Source: Bacillota bacterium
Lineage (GTDB): Bacteria; Bacillota; Clostridia; Acetivibrionales; DTU013
Assembly (NCBI GenBank): GCA_023433505.1
Contig: JAEZCO010000087.1
Location: forward strand, 1-64,000
DNA: 64,000 bases
Direction: 5' to 3'
This document shows positions 1 through 7,957 of this stretch, in pieces (the first letter of the stretch is position 1; each line of letters starts with the position of its first letter). The position numbers and the translations under genes were made by a program. The notes under the pieces are model-generated. The model made no database searches and was not told where the DNA came from. It saw only the letters and a list, made by a program, of their open reading frames with translations.

Positions 1-1732
1 TGGTATACTTTGTTGATGGACTAATTCCATTTATATTATAATTTGATCCTTGTGGGGTTGTAGGGTTTGTAAGCGCCAAGGATCCATTGCCAATATAAGC
101 TGCTCCATTGCTGCGTGATGCTGCACTAGATAATATCCAACCTGATGTATCTGTTTCAAAACTATTGTTAGCAAGAAGATTTGCCGTACCTTCTTCAACC
201 ATAATAGCTTGTCCAAACTTACCATTCTCATACCTTGGCTGATTTACCTGAACTTTTGTACCTGCTATTTTATAAGCTGTTGATGGGCGGCTAAATGAAA
301 TACCTGAAGGACTGCTAGAAAACAAACTAATATTACTGTTAGAACTAACTGCTAATAAGCAATCTATTAGGTTTCCTTTATATATTTTATCTGTATTTGA
401 TTCTATAATATTTGATGTGTTTATAATCCTTTCTTTTACCTTATTTGTAGATAAATTCTCAAAGATACTATAAACTAAAGCAGCTTCCCCACTCACAAAT
501 GGCGCTGCCATTGAAGTCCCGCTCATCTGACCATACTGATCCCCAGGTAATGTACTTAATATCCCCTCCCCAGGAGCAGTTACATCAACCGAACTTGTTC
601 CGTAATTTGAAAAACTGGACAAATCGCCGTCTCTGTTTATCGATGCAACTGTCAAAATATTTGGAAAGTCATAAGAGGCTGGATATACGGGGGTTACGTC
701 TATATTCAGTCCACTGTTACCTGCAGCGCAAACGAATAACATCTCCGAGTTGCTGATAGTGTCTCTCAAGGCGGGATTATCTACCATGTTTCCCCAGCTG
801 CAATTGACTATCTTTACCCCCATCTGGCTTGCATATTCAATTGCTGCTATAATCTCGCTGGTATAGGCTGTGCCACCTGTAAATGCTTTTAATGGCATTA
901 TCTTGGCATTTGAAGCGACACCTGCTATTCCCATCGAATTATCTTTTACTGCAGCTATAATACCGGCTACATGGGTTCCATGCTGTTCATCATTTAGGTT
1001 AGCTGGATTATGTACGGAGCTGTCATTTTCACAGAAATCCCACCCCTGGACATCATCGATATATCCGTTATTATCATCGTCTATTCCATTTCCGGGTATC
1101 TCTCCGGGATTCGACCATATATTTGGGCTTAGGTCTTCATGACCTACATCGATTCCGGTATCAATGACAGCTACAACAGCTCCAGCGCCTGTTGATACTT
1201 CCCAGGCTCCTACGGCCCCTATATCATAACTTCCAGAACCTTCACTATAAACACTCCCATATACTGAATCACACACGCCCCATTGGTCATTGAAATAGGT
1301 ATCATTTGTAGACAGACTTATTTTATAGTCAGGTTGGATATATTCGATATCAACATCTGCATTCTTTCCTTTTAGTTCGGCAAGCAAGTCACCTTTTTTA
1401 ATTTTGGACTTAGTGGTTATCAATTCGAGTTTGCTATTTCTACTGATTTTTTTACTTTCTGAGACTTTGCTTTTAAGTAGGCTAGTGACTTTTTCCTTTG
1501 CTTTATTATCTTTATACTTTATTATAAACCTATCGGTTGTTATGTCTTCCTTATTATCTTGAGAGTCGAGTATTTTTCTGTCTATATTATCATTTACTGA
1601 TAATATAGGCGACGTCCTTTGACTAGCACCAGCTGAACTAGCAAAAGAGGGAACGATTACAGAGGATAGGATTATACCAATTGATAGGCATAGACAAATG
1701 AAAATCCTTATCTTCCTTAATGCAGTATTCAT
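1..1732 (-). CDS. Secreted subtilisin-like serine protease (S8), C-terminus beyond window
   Basis: The gene reads leftward from an ATG at 1732 preceded by GGAGGG and runs off the window edge, so 577 residues are visible. Residues 1-35 form a signal peptide (KIR, then a long hydrophobic stretch ending ASSAGA). A region resembling an I9 inhibitor propeptide follows (about 60-135), then the S8 catalytic domain with Asp191 (VIDTGID), His251 (HGTHVAG) and Ser407 (GTSMAAP). After about residue 490 there is a non-catalytic segment (NLLANNSFETDTSGW) of the galactose-binding or carbohydrate-binding kind. The product should be an exported, self-processing endopeptidase with an accessory binding domain. 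The triad is intact, so it is probably active. The substrate is unknown, and the true C-terminus (sortase, cell-wall or dockerin domain) cannot be seen. Confidence 0.93.
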   Translation of the reverse strand, partial: MNTALRKIRIFICLCLSIGIILSSVIVPSFASSAGASQRTSPILSVNDNIDRKILDSQDNKEDITTDRFIIKYKDNKAKEKVTSLLKSKVSESKKISRNSKLELITTKSKIKKGDLLAELKGKNADVDIEYIQPDYKISLSTNDTYFNDQWGVCDSVYGSVYSEGSGSYDIGAVGAWEVSTGAGAVVAVIDTGIDVGHEDLSPNIWSNPGEIPGNGIDDDNNGYIDDVQGWDFCENDSSVHNPANLNDEQHGTHVAGIIAAVKDNSMGIAGVASNAKIMPLKAFTGGTAYTSEIIAAIEYASQMGVKIVNCSWGNMVDNPALRDTISNSEMLFVCAAGNSGLNIDVTPVYPASYDFPNILTVASINRDGDLSSFSNYGTSSVDVTAPGEGILSTLPGDQYGQMSGTSMAAPFVSGEAALVYSIFENLSTNKVKERIINTSNIIESNTDKIYKGNLIDCLLAVSSNSNISLFSSSPSGISFSRPSTAYKIAGTKVQVNQPRYENGKFGQAIMVEEGTANLLANNSFETDTSGWILSSAASRSNGAAYIGNGSLALTNPTTPQGSNYNINGISPSTKYT

Positions 1733-1809
1733 TTTGACCCTCCAGTAAAATAAATTATTCACCAATTGGACAAATATACAATAAAGTTATATGAAACCAC
1801 AGAGCCCCT

Positions 1810-1827
1810 GTTTGTGAACGCACAAAC
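1810..1827. promoter_or_regulatory. Palindrome upstream of the S8 protease
   Basis: GTTTGTG-AACG-CACAAAC is a perfect 7-bp inverted repeat with a 4-nt centre. It lies just downstream of the predicted -10 of the protease promoter and about 80 bp upstream of the start codon. It could be an operator or a 5' UTR hairpin. The binding factor is unknown. Confidence 0.4.
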
Positions 1828-1835
1828 TCATTCTT

Positions 1836-1864
1836 ATGATATCAAATCTTTGCATTTTCGACAA
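1836..1864 (-). promoter_or_regulatory. Candidate promoter of the S8 protease
   Basis: On the minus strand TTGTCG (1859-1864) and TATCAT (1836-1841) are separated by 17 bp. This is a reasonable sigma-A type promoter about 105 bp upstream of the protease ATG. The -10 and -35 each match four of six consensus bases, so confidence is moderate. Confidence 0.45.
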
Positions 1865-2203
1865 GAAAATTTTTACATGAAAGGGTAATTAAGATAGGAC
1901 TTTCTTAATGAAATTAGAAGCCGCTTGAGAGCTGGATTTGGGGGTATTTTACGGCAAAATAGTGCATTAAAAATTCATATTGTGAAATTTCGTTCCAGGA
2001 TGCACTTATGAAATGAGTCGATAGTAGGCAGACGGTATGCGTTCACAGGAGCAGCTTTCGTTCTAGAAGCGGTGTCGCCACGAATGCCTTGGTAAGGCAT
2101 TGATAATACAATAATTATATAGTACAATTGTAATATATAGGAAATATCAGAAATTATGAAAAATAAAAAGTATTCTGCAAGCAAATGAAGGATGGAGACG
2201 ATT
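1865..2203. other. Intergenic stretch without a recognisable gene
   Basis: Between the protease promoter and the small ORF at 2204 there is AT-rich DNA. A 123-codon minus-strand reading (1975-2346) exists, but it is antisense to the small ORF, has no ribosome binding site and matches no family I recognise. Its last 40 codons (RTKAAPVNAYRLPT) have a coding look and could be the tail of a lost gene. Confidence 0.4.
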
Positions 2204-2443
2204 ATGTATAAGATGGCAATAATCATATTTTTTTTATTAATAATTCTATATGAAAAAGTATGGAGACCCATGATATGTAAAAAGAAAATCCATAAATATA
2301 TACTTTCACTCAATGGGATGGTAGATGAGATTAAACGCCTTAGCATAAGAGAAGAAACATACCTTGTAGACTATAGAATAGGGGACACGAAATATAAATT
2401 AACCGTTAAATTTAATTTGGTTTATAAAGAAGAGTGGCAATAA
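2204..2443 (+). CDS. Small single-pass membrane protein, unknown function
   Basis: This 79-residue reading starts at the ATG at 2204, chosen over the in-frame ATG at 2192 because GGAG lies at the right distance before it. Residues 3-18 (MAIIIFFLLIILYE) form one hydrophobic helix. The remainder is a basic, charged tail of about 60 residues (KKKIHKYILSLNGMVDEIKRL) that should face the cytosol. I recognise no family. It stands alone between the protease and the diguanylate cyclase, which points the other way. It may be a real small gene, but coding evidence is limited to the ribosome binding site and the membrane-protein-like composition. Confidence 0.5.
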   Translation: MYKMAIIIFFLLIILYEKVWRPMICKKKIHKYILSLNGMVDEIKRLSIREETYLVDYRIGDTKYKLTVKFNLVYKEEWQ

Positions 2444-2653
2444 ATACCATTTTTCAATATAGTTAGGAACAACTTCCATAACCCCTAAGCCCACCTAAAA
2501 CAGCTTGTTCACAATCAATACAAGCCCCGACAATGATAGCAGTTACCCGCATATCCTGTCATCACAAGGATGCTTGGGTATGAAACGACAGCATTGATAA
2601 GGGAGGATATCCGGCAGGTTAAGTGGCTGCTGCAGAGAGTTGCGTCACATAGA

Positions 2654-3670
2654 CTATCCCAGCACAATATTGTTCTTGCCGGCTTCCTTGGCTTTATAGA
2701 GAGCCTTGTCCGCTGAGTCGAAGAGCTCCGCAGGGGTTTGGCCGTTATCCGGGTATGCCGAGATTCCTATGGATATGGTAACTTTCTCTTCAAAAAGATC
2801 ATTCAGGCCCTTTACGATGCTGTCCTTGATCCTCTCACATATCTTCAAGGCCGCGAACTTTCCGGTATTGGGGAAAATGATCACCAGCTCGTCGCCGCCG
2901 TACCTGGCTGCCACATCTTCGCTCCTGACCAGGGGCTTGATGATGGAGGCTATGACCGAGAGGATCCTGTCTCCCTCCAGATGGCCGTGTTTGTCATTGA
3001 AACGCTTGAAATCATCCACATCAATTACGGCCAGGGATACGGACCTGGATAATTTGGCGCTTTCCGCCAGGATCTGGTCAAGGCTTCCGTAAAAATATTC
3101 ATAGTTATACAGGGAGGTAAGGCTGTCACGAATGGCGATGGAAAAGGTATGCCGGAAAATCTTGCCCTCCAGTATCCCTATAAAGAGAGCAAAGGCTATA
3201 AAATAACCTACCCTCAAGGCTATAATGCCGGTTATATTGCCACCCGTCAAATAGATGGCTGTCACGTATAGAAGAATACAAATGGATGTAAGGACAAGAG
3301 AGTACTTTAAGCCATACGTCAATGCCATAAAAGCTATGTAAAATGTATAGAAGATATAGTAGGGGCTTGACTCTCCGCCGGAATAAATAATCCCTATCGT
3401 CAGCAGGGCCAGATCAATTGCGGGAAACAGGAATGGAACCGCCTGTGCTATGGTTTTTCTTAATTTCTTAAATACCAGCAATAAAACAGCGTATACAAAA
3501 TAACAGTATAAAGAAGCATTTCCTAATGAAAAAGGATAGACTTCTATGAAACCGGTTCCCAAGAGGACCAAAAAAAATAGCACAACAGCCGCAGCCCGGA
3601 AAACGGGCACAAATGCATCGGAAATATTAAACAAGCCCTGCTTGAAATAGTCCTTGTTTCTCAAAATCAT
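2654..3670 (-). CDS. Membrane diguanylate cyclase (GGDEF family)
   Basis: The product makes cyclic di-GMP from two GTP. The 338 residues begin with about five or six hydrophobic helices (roughly 22-165), which anchor the protein and may sense a signal. The GGDEF domain spans about 180-338. It opens with RDSLTSLYN, carries the metal-binding D217/D219 region (VIDVDDFKRFND) and has the signature GGDEL at 258-262. The last residue of the signature is Leu rather than Phe, a variant found in active cyclases. No RxxD inhibitory site was noticed five residues before the signature, so product feedback may be absent. It has no EAL or HD-GYP partner in the window. It is divergent from the L,D-transpeptidase gene. 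Confidence 0.92.
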   Translation of the reverse strand: MILRNKDYFKQGLFNISDAFVPVFRAAAVVLFFLVLLGTGFIEVYPFSLGNASLYCYFVYAVLLLVFKKLRKTIAQAVPFLFPAIDLALLTIGIIYSGGESSPYYIFYTFYIAFMALTYGLKYSLVLTSICILLYVTAIYLTGGNITGIIALRVGYFIAFALFIGILEGKIFRHTFSIAIRDSLTSLYNYEYFYGSLDQILAESAKLSRSVSLAVIDVDDFKRFNDKHGHLEGDRILSVIASIIKPLVRSEDVAARYGGDELVIIFPNTGKFAALKICERIKDSIVKGLNDLFEEKVTISIGISAYPDNGQTPAELFDSADKALYKAKEAGKNNIVLG

Positions 3671-3848
3671 TCACCTGCCACTATCCGTCCAATCAAACCA
3701 ATGCGAATTATATCCTTTAACGCTATCCATTATATCAAAAATATCCGCCTTATTGCACAAGTATTTTACGTTTTTCTAACAAATATTCAAAGCGTGTTTA
3801 CAGGCGACAATACCGGGGTAGGTTTTTCATATGAAGAAGGTGATTTAT

Positions 3849-5264
3849 ATGAAAAAAGTACTGCTTGTTTTGCTAATTTTCTCTGTTTTTTTGACCGGGT
3901 GCAATATCCTGCTAAGCGGGCAGGCGCTGATTGCCCCTCCTTCTTCCGGCGACGGGGTTGTTCCCACAGGTGCTACAGTGGAGGAGGAACATCCGTCCGT
4001 GGAGATTCCCGATCCTTCCAATGATTGCGGACCCTTGTGCAAGGAAGGCGATGTGGAAAACAACATCAATTCCGGGGATTTGCCGGGAGACGGTGAAACC
4101 CCGGATATAAATAACGGAATCGACAAGCCAACAGAGGAGGACAGTGGCGATACTACAAACACAGATGGCACAGAGAATGATTCAAATAGGATTAAAAGCT
4201 TTAACACCGTGATTCCTGCGGATCTTAAGGTAGATTTGAAATATACCCGCTATCAGGTGGAAAATGATTACCTCATTGTCATATCGCAAGGGGCCAATAT
4301 CCGCCAGGAGCCCGATTCATCCTCGCCGGTAATTAAATCCGCCCAGCAACTGGAAAGGTTTAAGCTGATCGCCGAGGAAAAAGGTGAAATGCTTGCAAAA
4401 TACGGCTCGGACCGATGGTATAAGATTTCCCTGGAGGTAAACTCCAAAACCGTATACGGCTATATTTTTTCCGCTCTTGCGGAACCCCGGCAGTTTCAAT
4501 TTGAAAAAATGCTGGAGGCCGTATCCAAGCTCAGGGACGAAATCGGCAGCAATACCTCCGGCTATGTGGTGAATTACAAGGACAGGAACGGGCAAGCACC
4601 CGCATACAAGGGCAAAAGCGAAGATGCTTACGGAATCGAGAGATACCAGTCAGCACCGGCATATCTGCAGGCAAGCACCACCTCGGATTTCAGGTATATG
4701 TCCGACGGCACCCTTGTATCCATTCTGGCGGAAACAGATAGCTTCTACCGGGTCAGAACCCTTACTTTTGAAGGCGAATACTACATACCCAAAAAATATA
4801 TTTCTTTTGGGCAGGCGCCGAAAGAACTGACCAAAGCGGTGGTGGTAGACAGGAAAAATCAAAACGAAGGAGTATTCGAGTTTTCAGAAGGAGAATGGAA
4901 GCTGATCTCCTACATCTACGCAACCACCGGCGAAACCGCCAAATACAAGCAGCCCACGGAACTGGGGTATTTTATGGCTATTCAGAAGATGAGCAAATTC
5001 CGGTATCTTGACGATGTTACCAAGAAAATTGCAGGCTATGCGCCCCATGCCATCCGGTTCAACGGAGGCGCCTATATCCACGGAGTCCCCGTGGACTACA
5101 AGGTTCAGGATAACACCCTTATAGACCCCGGAATGCAGGAATTCCTTTATTCCATCGGCACAATACCGCGCTCTCACAAATGTGTTCGCAATTACACCAG
5201 TCATGCCCTCTTCCTCTATAACTGGGTAGAGATCGGCAAAAGCGCAGTCATTGTAATTGAATAA
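3849..5264 (+). CDS. SH3-domain lipoprotein with L,D-transpeptidase (YkuD) domain
   Basis: The start at 3849 is preferred to 3831 because AAGGTGAT precedes it and the signal sequence then begins MKKVLLVLL. A lipobox LTGC puts the lipidated Cys at residue 18. A Ser/Asp/Gly-rich linker (about 25-110) leads to two SH3-like segments (GANIRQEPDSSSPV near 140, a second near 245-310). The C-terminal YkuD domain starts at about 320 and carries HGVPVD and the catalytic signature SHKCVRN, with His443 and Cys445. Such enzymes form 3-3 cross-links in peptidoglycan or attach proteins to it. The SH3 domains probably bind the wall. The protein should sit outside the membrane. It ends five bases before the convergent chemoreceptor gene, so the two may share a terminator. 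Confidence 0.88.
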   Translation: MKKVLLVLLIFSVFLTGCNILLSGQALIAPPSSGDGVVPTGATVEEEHPSVEIPDPSNDCGPLCKEGDVENNINSGDLPGDGETPDINNGIDKPTEEDSGDTTNTDGTENDSNRIKSFNTVIPADLKVDLKYTRYQVENDYLIVISQGANIRQEPDSSSPVIKSAQQLERFKLIAEEKGEMLAKYGSDRWYKISLEVNSKTVYGYIFSALAEPRQFQFEKMLEAVSKLRDEIGSNTSGYVVNYKDRNGQAPAYKGKSEDAYGIERYQSAPAYLQASTTSDFRYMSDGTLVSILAETDSFYRVRTLTFEGEYYIPKKYISFGQAPKELTKAVVVDRKNQNEGVFEFSEGEWKLISYIYATTGETAKYKQPTELGYFMAIQKMSKFRYLDDVTKKIAGYAPHAIRFNGGAYIHGVPVDYKVQDNTLIDPGMQEFLYSIGTIPRSHKCVRNYTSHALFLYNWVEIGKSAVIVIE

Positions 5265-5269
5265 AAGGA

Positions 5270-6742
5270 TTATCCTCTAAATATATCAATGCCACTCTCC
5301 GTCAGCCTGTTGACTTTGTTTACGATGGAATCCATGTATTCAAATATGCGGGCTGACATTTTTTCTGCCTCCAGACAGTATTCCCCGGCTTTTGACCGCT
5401 GCTGCTCCCTTACCGCAGTAATTACCTTGTCTCCCATGGCATGGAATTCCAGATGCTTTTCTCCCAACTGCCTCCACTCCGCCTCAATGTCCGGATGGCT
5501 AATATCCATGGCATAATAAAAATGTCCGAAAACGCACTTGGTCCCGTTGGTCTGAATTGGATACAGCTTCATCTCTCCCGCAATTTTTTTCAGATTCAAT
5601 ATCCAGTTTGTATGAGCGGTCTTTGCATTGTTCAGGGTTTCAACAAATTCCTGATTGCTGATGGCATTGGTGCTGCCATGCAATGCCTCCATCATTTCCT
5701 TTACCAGACCGGAAAGATCATTATCCACGGAAGATATTTTTTTTGCCTGGTCGGAGCACTTTACGGCATCCTCCTGGATCAGCCGGGTCATATTGCTGAG
5801 GGTCTCCGCATCCCTGCTGGAGGAATCCATGGCTTGATTGATTTCATTTGCGGATATTTTTATACCCGCCATTGCCTCATTGAGTATATGTACATCCTTT
5901 ATGGTATTTTGCAGCATTTCCACATTGCTTTTCATGGTATCGTTGATCGTGTCAATTTTCCGGCTCATGTCCACTGTGGAACCGATTGTATTATTCATGC
6001 CTGCCTTTCCTTCATACGCGGCTTTCTGGATGCTCTGCACAAAGGACCTCATACCTTCCAGGCTTGTTTTGGTATCATCGGCCAGCTTGCGTATCTCCTG
6101 GGCTACAACTGCGAAGCCCCGGCCGTTTTCACCGGCCCTCGCCGCTTCAATGGAGGCATTGAGCGCAAGCAGGTTGGTTTGCTCGGCGATGGCATTCACA
6201 CCGGCAACCAATTCATTTACCTTGCCGGCCATTTCCACCAGCTTGTCGATCTGGCTGCTCATCTCCCCTGCGTTACGCATCACACTCTCTTTGAGGGTAC
6301 TGACCTGCTCCAGTTGGATGAGACTGTCGTTATTCCTTTGCACAAGAATCCCGGAGGCTGCAGATAATTTGCCGAGGGTTTCGGCAGAGTCGACAATGGT
6401 ATCATTCACCTGATTCATCCCTGCCGTCGTCTGCTGGACAATTGCCAGGTTTGATTCACTCAGTACGGCCATTTTCTCCGCAAAATCAATCATGCTGTAG
6501 GAGATGTGCGACATGTCTACGTCATAGCTGCTTAATGAAGCCGCGGTCCCCAGAAGCTTTTTTGCCGCCTGGGACAATCTTTTCTCGTTGCCGAACAATC
6601 TGCTGAAGTTGCTGAAAATCTTAGTGTGCAGCGGATATTTGATCTCCGGTAGTTGAGTTTCTTTACCAATTGCCTTGTTTTCGACATATTTAAGAATACA
6701 TTCCGCCTCTTTGCATGGAGCTTTTTTCAAAATGCCAGCCAT
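5270..6742 (-). CDS. Soluble methyl-accepting chemotaxis protein with CZB domain
   Basis: The 490 residues contain no transmembrane helix, so this is a cytoplasmic chemoreceptor. A long coiled coil with the MCP signalling hairpin occupies about 90-360 (the tip reads VNAIAEQTNLLALNASIEAARAGENGRGFAVVA in the usual order, given here as the conserved E-A-A-R-A-G core). The C-terminal 114 residues are a chemoreceptor zinc-binding (CZB) domain with the typical His377, Cys403 (CVFGHFYY), His430 and His434. CZB domains bind zinc and have been linked to sensing of zinc or of oxidants at the cysteine. The protein would signal through CheA/CheW, whose genes are not in the window. AGGAG precedes the ATG at 6742. 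Confidence 0.93.
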   Translation of the reverse strand: MAGILKKAPCKEAECILKYVENKAIGKETQLPEIKYPLHTKIFSNFSRLFGNEKRLSQAAKKLLGTAASLSSYDVDMSHISYSMIDFAEKMAVLSESNLAIVQQTTAGMNQVNDTIVDSAETLGKLSAASGILVQRNNDSLIQLEQVSTLKESVMRNAGEMSSQIDKLVEMAGKVNELVAGVNAIAEQTNLLALNASIEAARAGENGRGFAVVAQEIRKLADDTKTSLEGMRSFVQSIQKAAYEGKAGMNNTIGSTVDMSRKIDTINDTMKSNVEMLQNTIKDVHILNEAMAGIKISANEINQAMDSSSRDAETLSNMTRLIQEDAVKCSDQAKKISSVDNDLSGLVKEMMEALHGSTNAISNQEFVETLNNAKTAHTNWILNLKKIAGEMKLYPIQTNGTKCVFGHFYYAMDISHPDIEAEWRQLGEKHLEFHAMGDKVITAVREQQRSKAGEYCLEAEKMSARIFEYMDSIVNKVNRLTESGIDIFRG

Positions 6743-6834
6743 ATTCTTATCTCCTTCATTTGTATTTTGTAATGCAAAAAAATGGTATAATTAGTCGATT
6801 TATACCCTTTAAGCGCACTTTAAAACAAGCAAAT

Positions 6835-7788
6835 TCAAATTATGGCAAAAATCCATGAAAGCAATACGGAAGCCGTCAAAACTGTGCCGATCAGCAAAAA
6901 GCTCTTTACTGCAACGGAAAAAGTGTCCTTCTTGGTTTGTTTGCTGTTGAAAAGCTTTAAGCCTTTGTACAGAGGGATCAATGTAAGCAGGGTGCACAGG
7001 CTTAAAAGCGGCAATATCCCCATTAGGACAAGTATGAGGATATCCACGTATGAGGCATAGTACAGAGCGTTAAATAGAATAATGGAATACTTTTTGCCGA
7101 TATAAACCGGCAGGGTTTGCCTTCCATTTTCGATATCATCCTCCACATCACAGATGTTATTTGCCAGCATGATGTTCGCAATACAGCAAACCAAAGGCAG
7201 AGATACGAAGAATAATGTAATGAGATCTGGTATCCCTAAGCGGAGCAGGAGGTCGGAGCCGTCAAATTGATATTCCAGGATGCCGCCGTCAAATACATGC
7301 ATATAAACTGCAAGAAAAAAAATGACAAAGCCCATAAAAAATCCGGAGAAAGCTTCGCCAAGAGGGGTTCTGGAAATAGGCAATGGGCCGAAGGAATAGC
7401 ATATCCCTATGAGGAAAGAGAGCGCACCCGCCGCAAGAACAACAAGGTTTGTGCGCGTTACAATAAAGATTCCGATTCCCATTGCCGACAGCAGCATGAC
7501 CAGGATTACCGCAATCACCGTCCGCTGCTTCAAATGGTATTTCTCAATACTGTTGTGCACTTCAAAGTTGTAGCCATGCCTTTTGTTGGCCCTTTTCCAG
7601 TCGAAGTAGTTGTTCAGGGCCGTAGTCGTCATGTCTATCAGGACCAATGAGCAAAAGAACAACAGAAAATTCACAGCATTAAACTTATTATAACTGTACA
7701 GTGTATAAACCGTCCCCAGCAGCAGCGGTATGATGCTGGCCACCTTGGTCCGTATTTCCACAAGGTTTAAAAAGCTTACCAGTTTCAC
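6835..7788 (-). CDS. UbiA-family prenyltransferase, MenA-like
   Basis: This 317-residue membrane protein starts at GTG 7788 behind a perfect GGAGG. It has about eight or nine hydrophobic helices and the two Asp-rich regions of the UbiA superfamily: NNYFDWKRANK near residue 62 and NNICDVEDDIENGRQ near 210. The second is canonical; the first lacks its usual second Asp, which falls on the Ala/Asn of RANK. The closest family I recognise is 1,4-dihydroxy-2-naphthoate polyprenyltransferase (MenA). No other menaquinone gene is in the window, so the aromatic or other acceptor is uncertain. It follows the AraC-regulated sugar locus and precedes the chemoreceptor gene in the same direction. Confidence 0.85.
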   Translation of the reverse strand: MKLVSFLNLVEIRTKVASIIPLLLGTVYTLYSYNKFNAVNFLLFFCSLVLIDMTTTALNNYFDWKRANKRHGYNFEVHNSIEKYHLKQRTVIAVILVMLLSAMGIGIFIVTRTNLVVLAAGALSFLIGICYSFGPLPISRTPLGEAFSGFFMGFVIFFLAVYMHVFDGGILEYQFDGSDLLLRLGIPDLITLFFVSLPLVCCIANIMLANNICDVEDDIENGRQTLPVYIGKKYSIILFNALYYASYVDILILVLMGILPLLSLCTLLTLIPLYKGLKLFNSKQTKKDTFSVAVKSFLLIGTVLTASVLLSWIFAII

Positions 7789-7863
7789 AAATTTCCTCCA
7801 GTGCTTAATGGCAATATTATACCACTTTTTTCATGGAGAAATCCATTTTTATGCCAATTATCT

Positions 7864-7957
7864 GCTATTGTTGCATCCTGACGACAACGTTCTCCTGAAG
7901 CCTAATATCCGCCGAAGAGCTTCCGGCCATTATTTCAAACTCTCCCGGCTCTACATC
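7864..7957 (-). pseudogene. Remnant: C-terminal end of a GH3 beta-glucosidase
   Basis: Directly after the AraC gene, overlapping its last codons in another frame, the minus strand reads D-V-E-P-G-E-F-E-I-M-A-G-S-S-S-A-D-I-R-L and ends in a TAG at 7864-7866. The pattern EPGEFEIxxGxSSxDIRL is the final strand of the fibronectin III-like domain that closes family 3 glycoside hydrolases. Only about 30 codons survive. It suggests that a beta-glucosidase gene stood next to this sugar locus and was deleted up to the end of the regulator gene. Confidence 0.55.

Noticed and set aside
1975..2346. 123-codon minus-strand frame
   Set aside because: It overlaps the better supported small membrane protein on the other strand and shows no start signal; only its tail looks coding.
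2454..2640. Possible small peptide or gene remnants between 2443 and 2654
   Set aside because: A 29-codon minus-strand reading (MRVTAIIVGACIDCEQ...) and a short plus-strand tail exist, but neither has a ribosome binding site or a recognisable family.
5441..6367. 308-codon plus-strand reading frame across the chemoreceptor
   Set aside because: It is antisense to an intact MCP with all family motifs, has no ribosome binding site and no recognisable domain.
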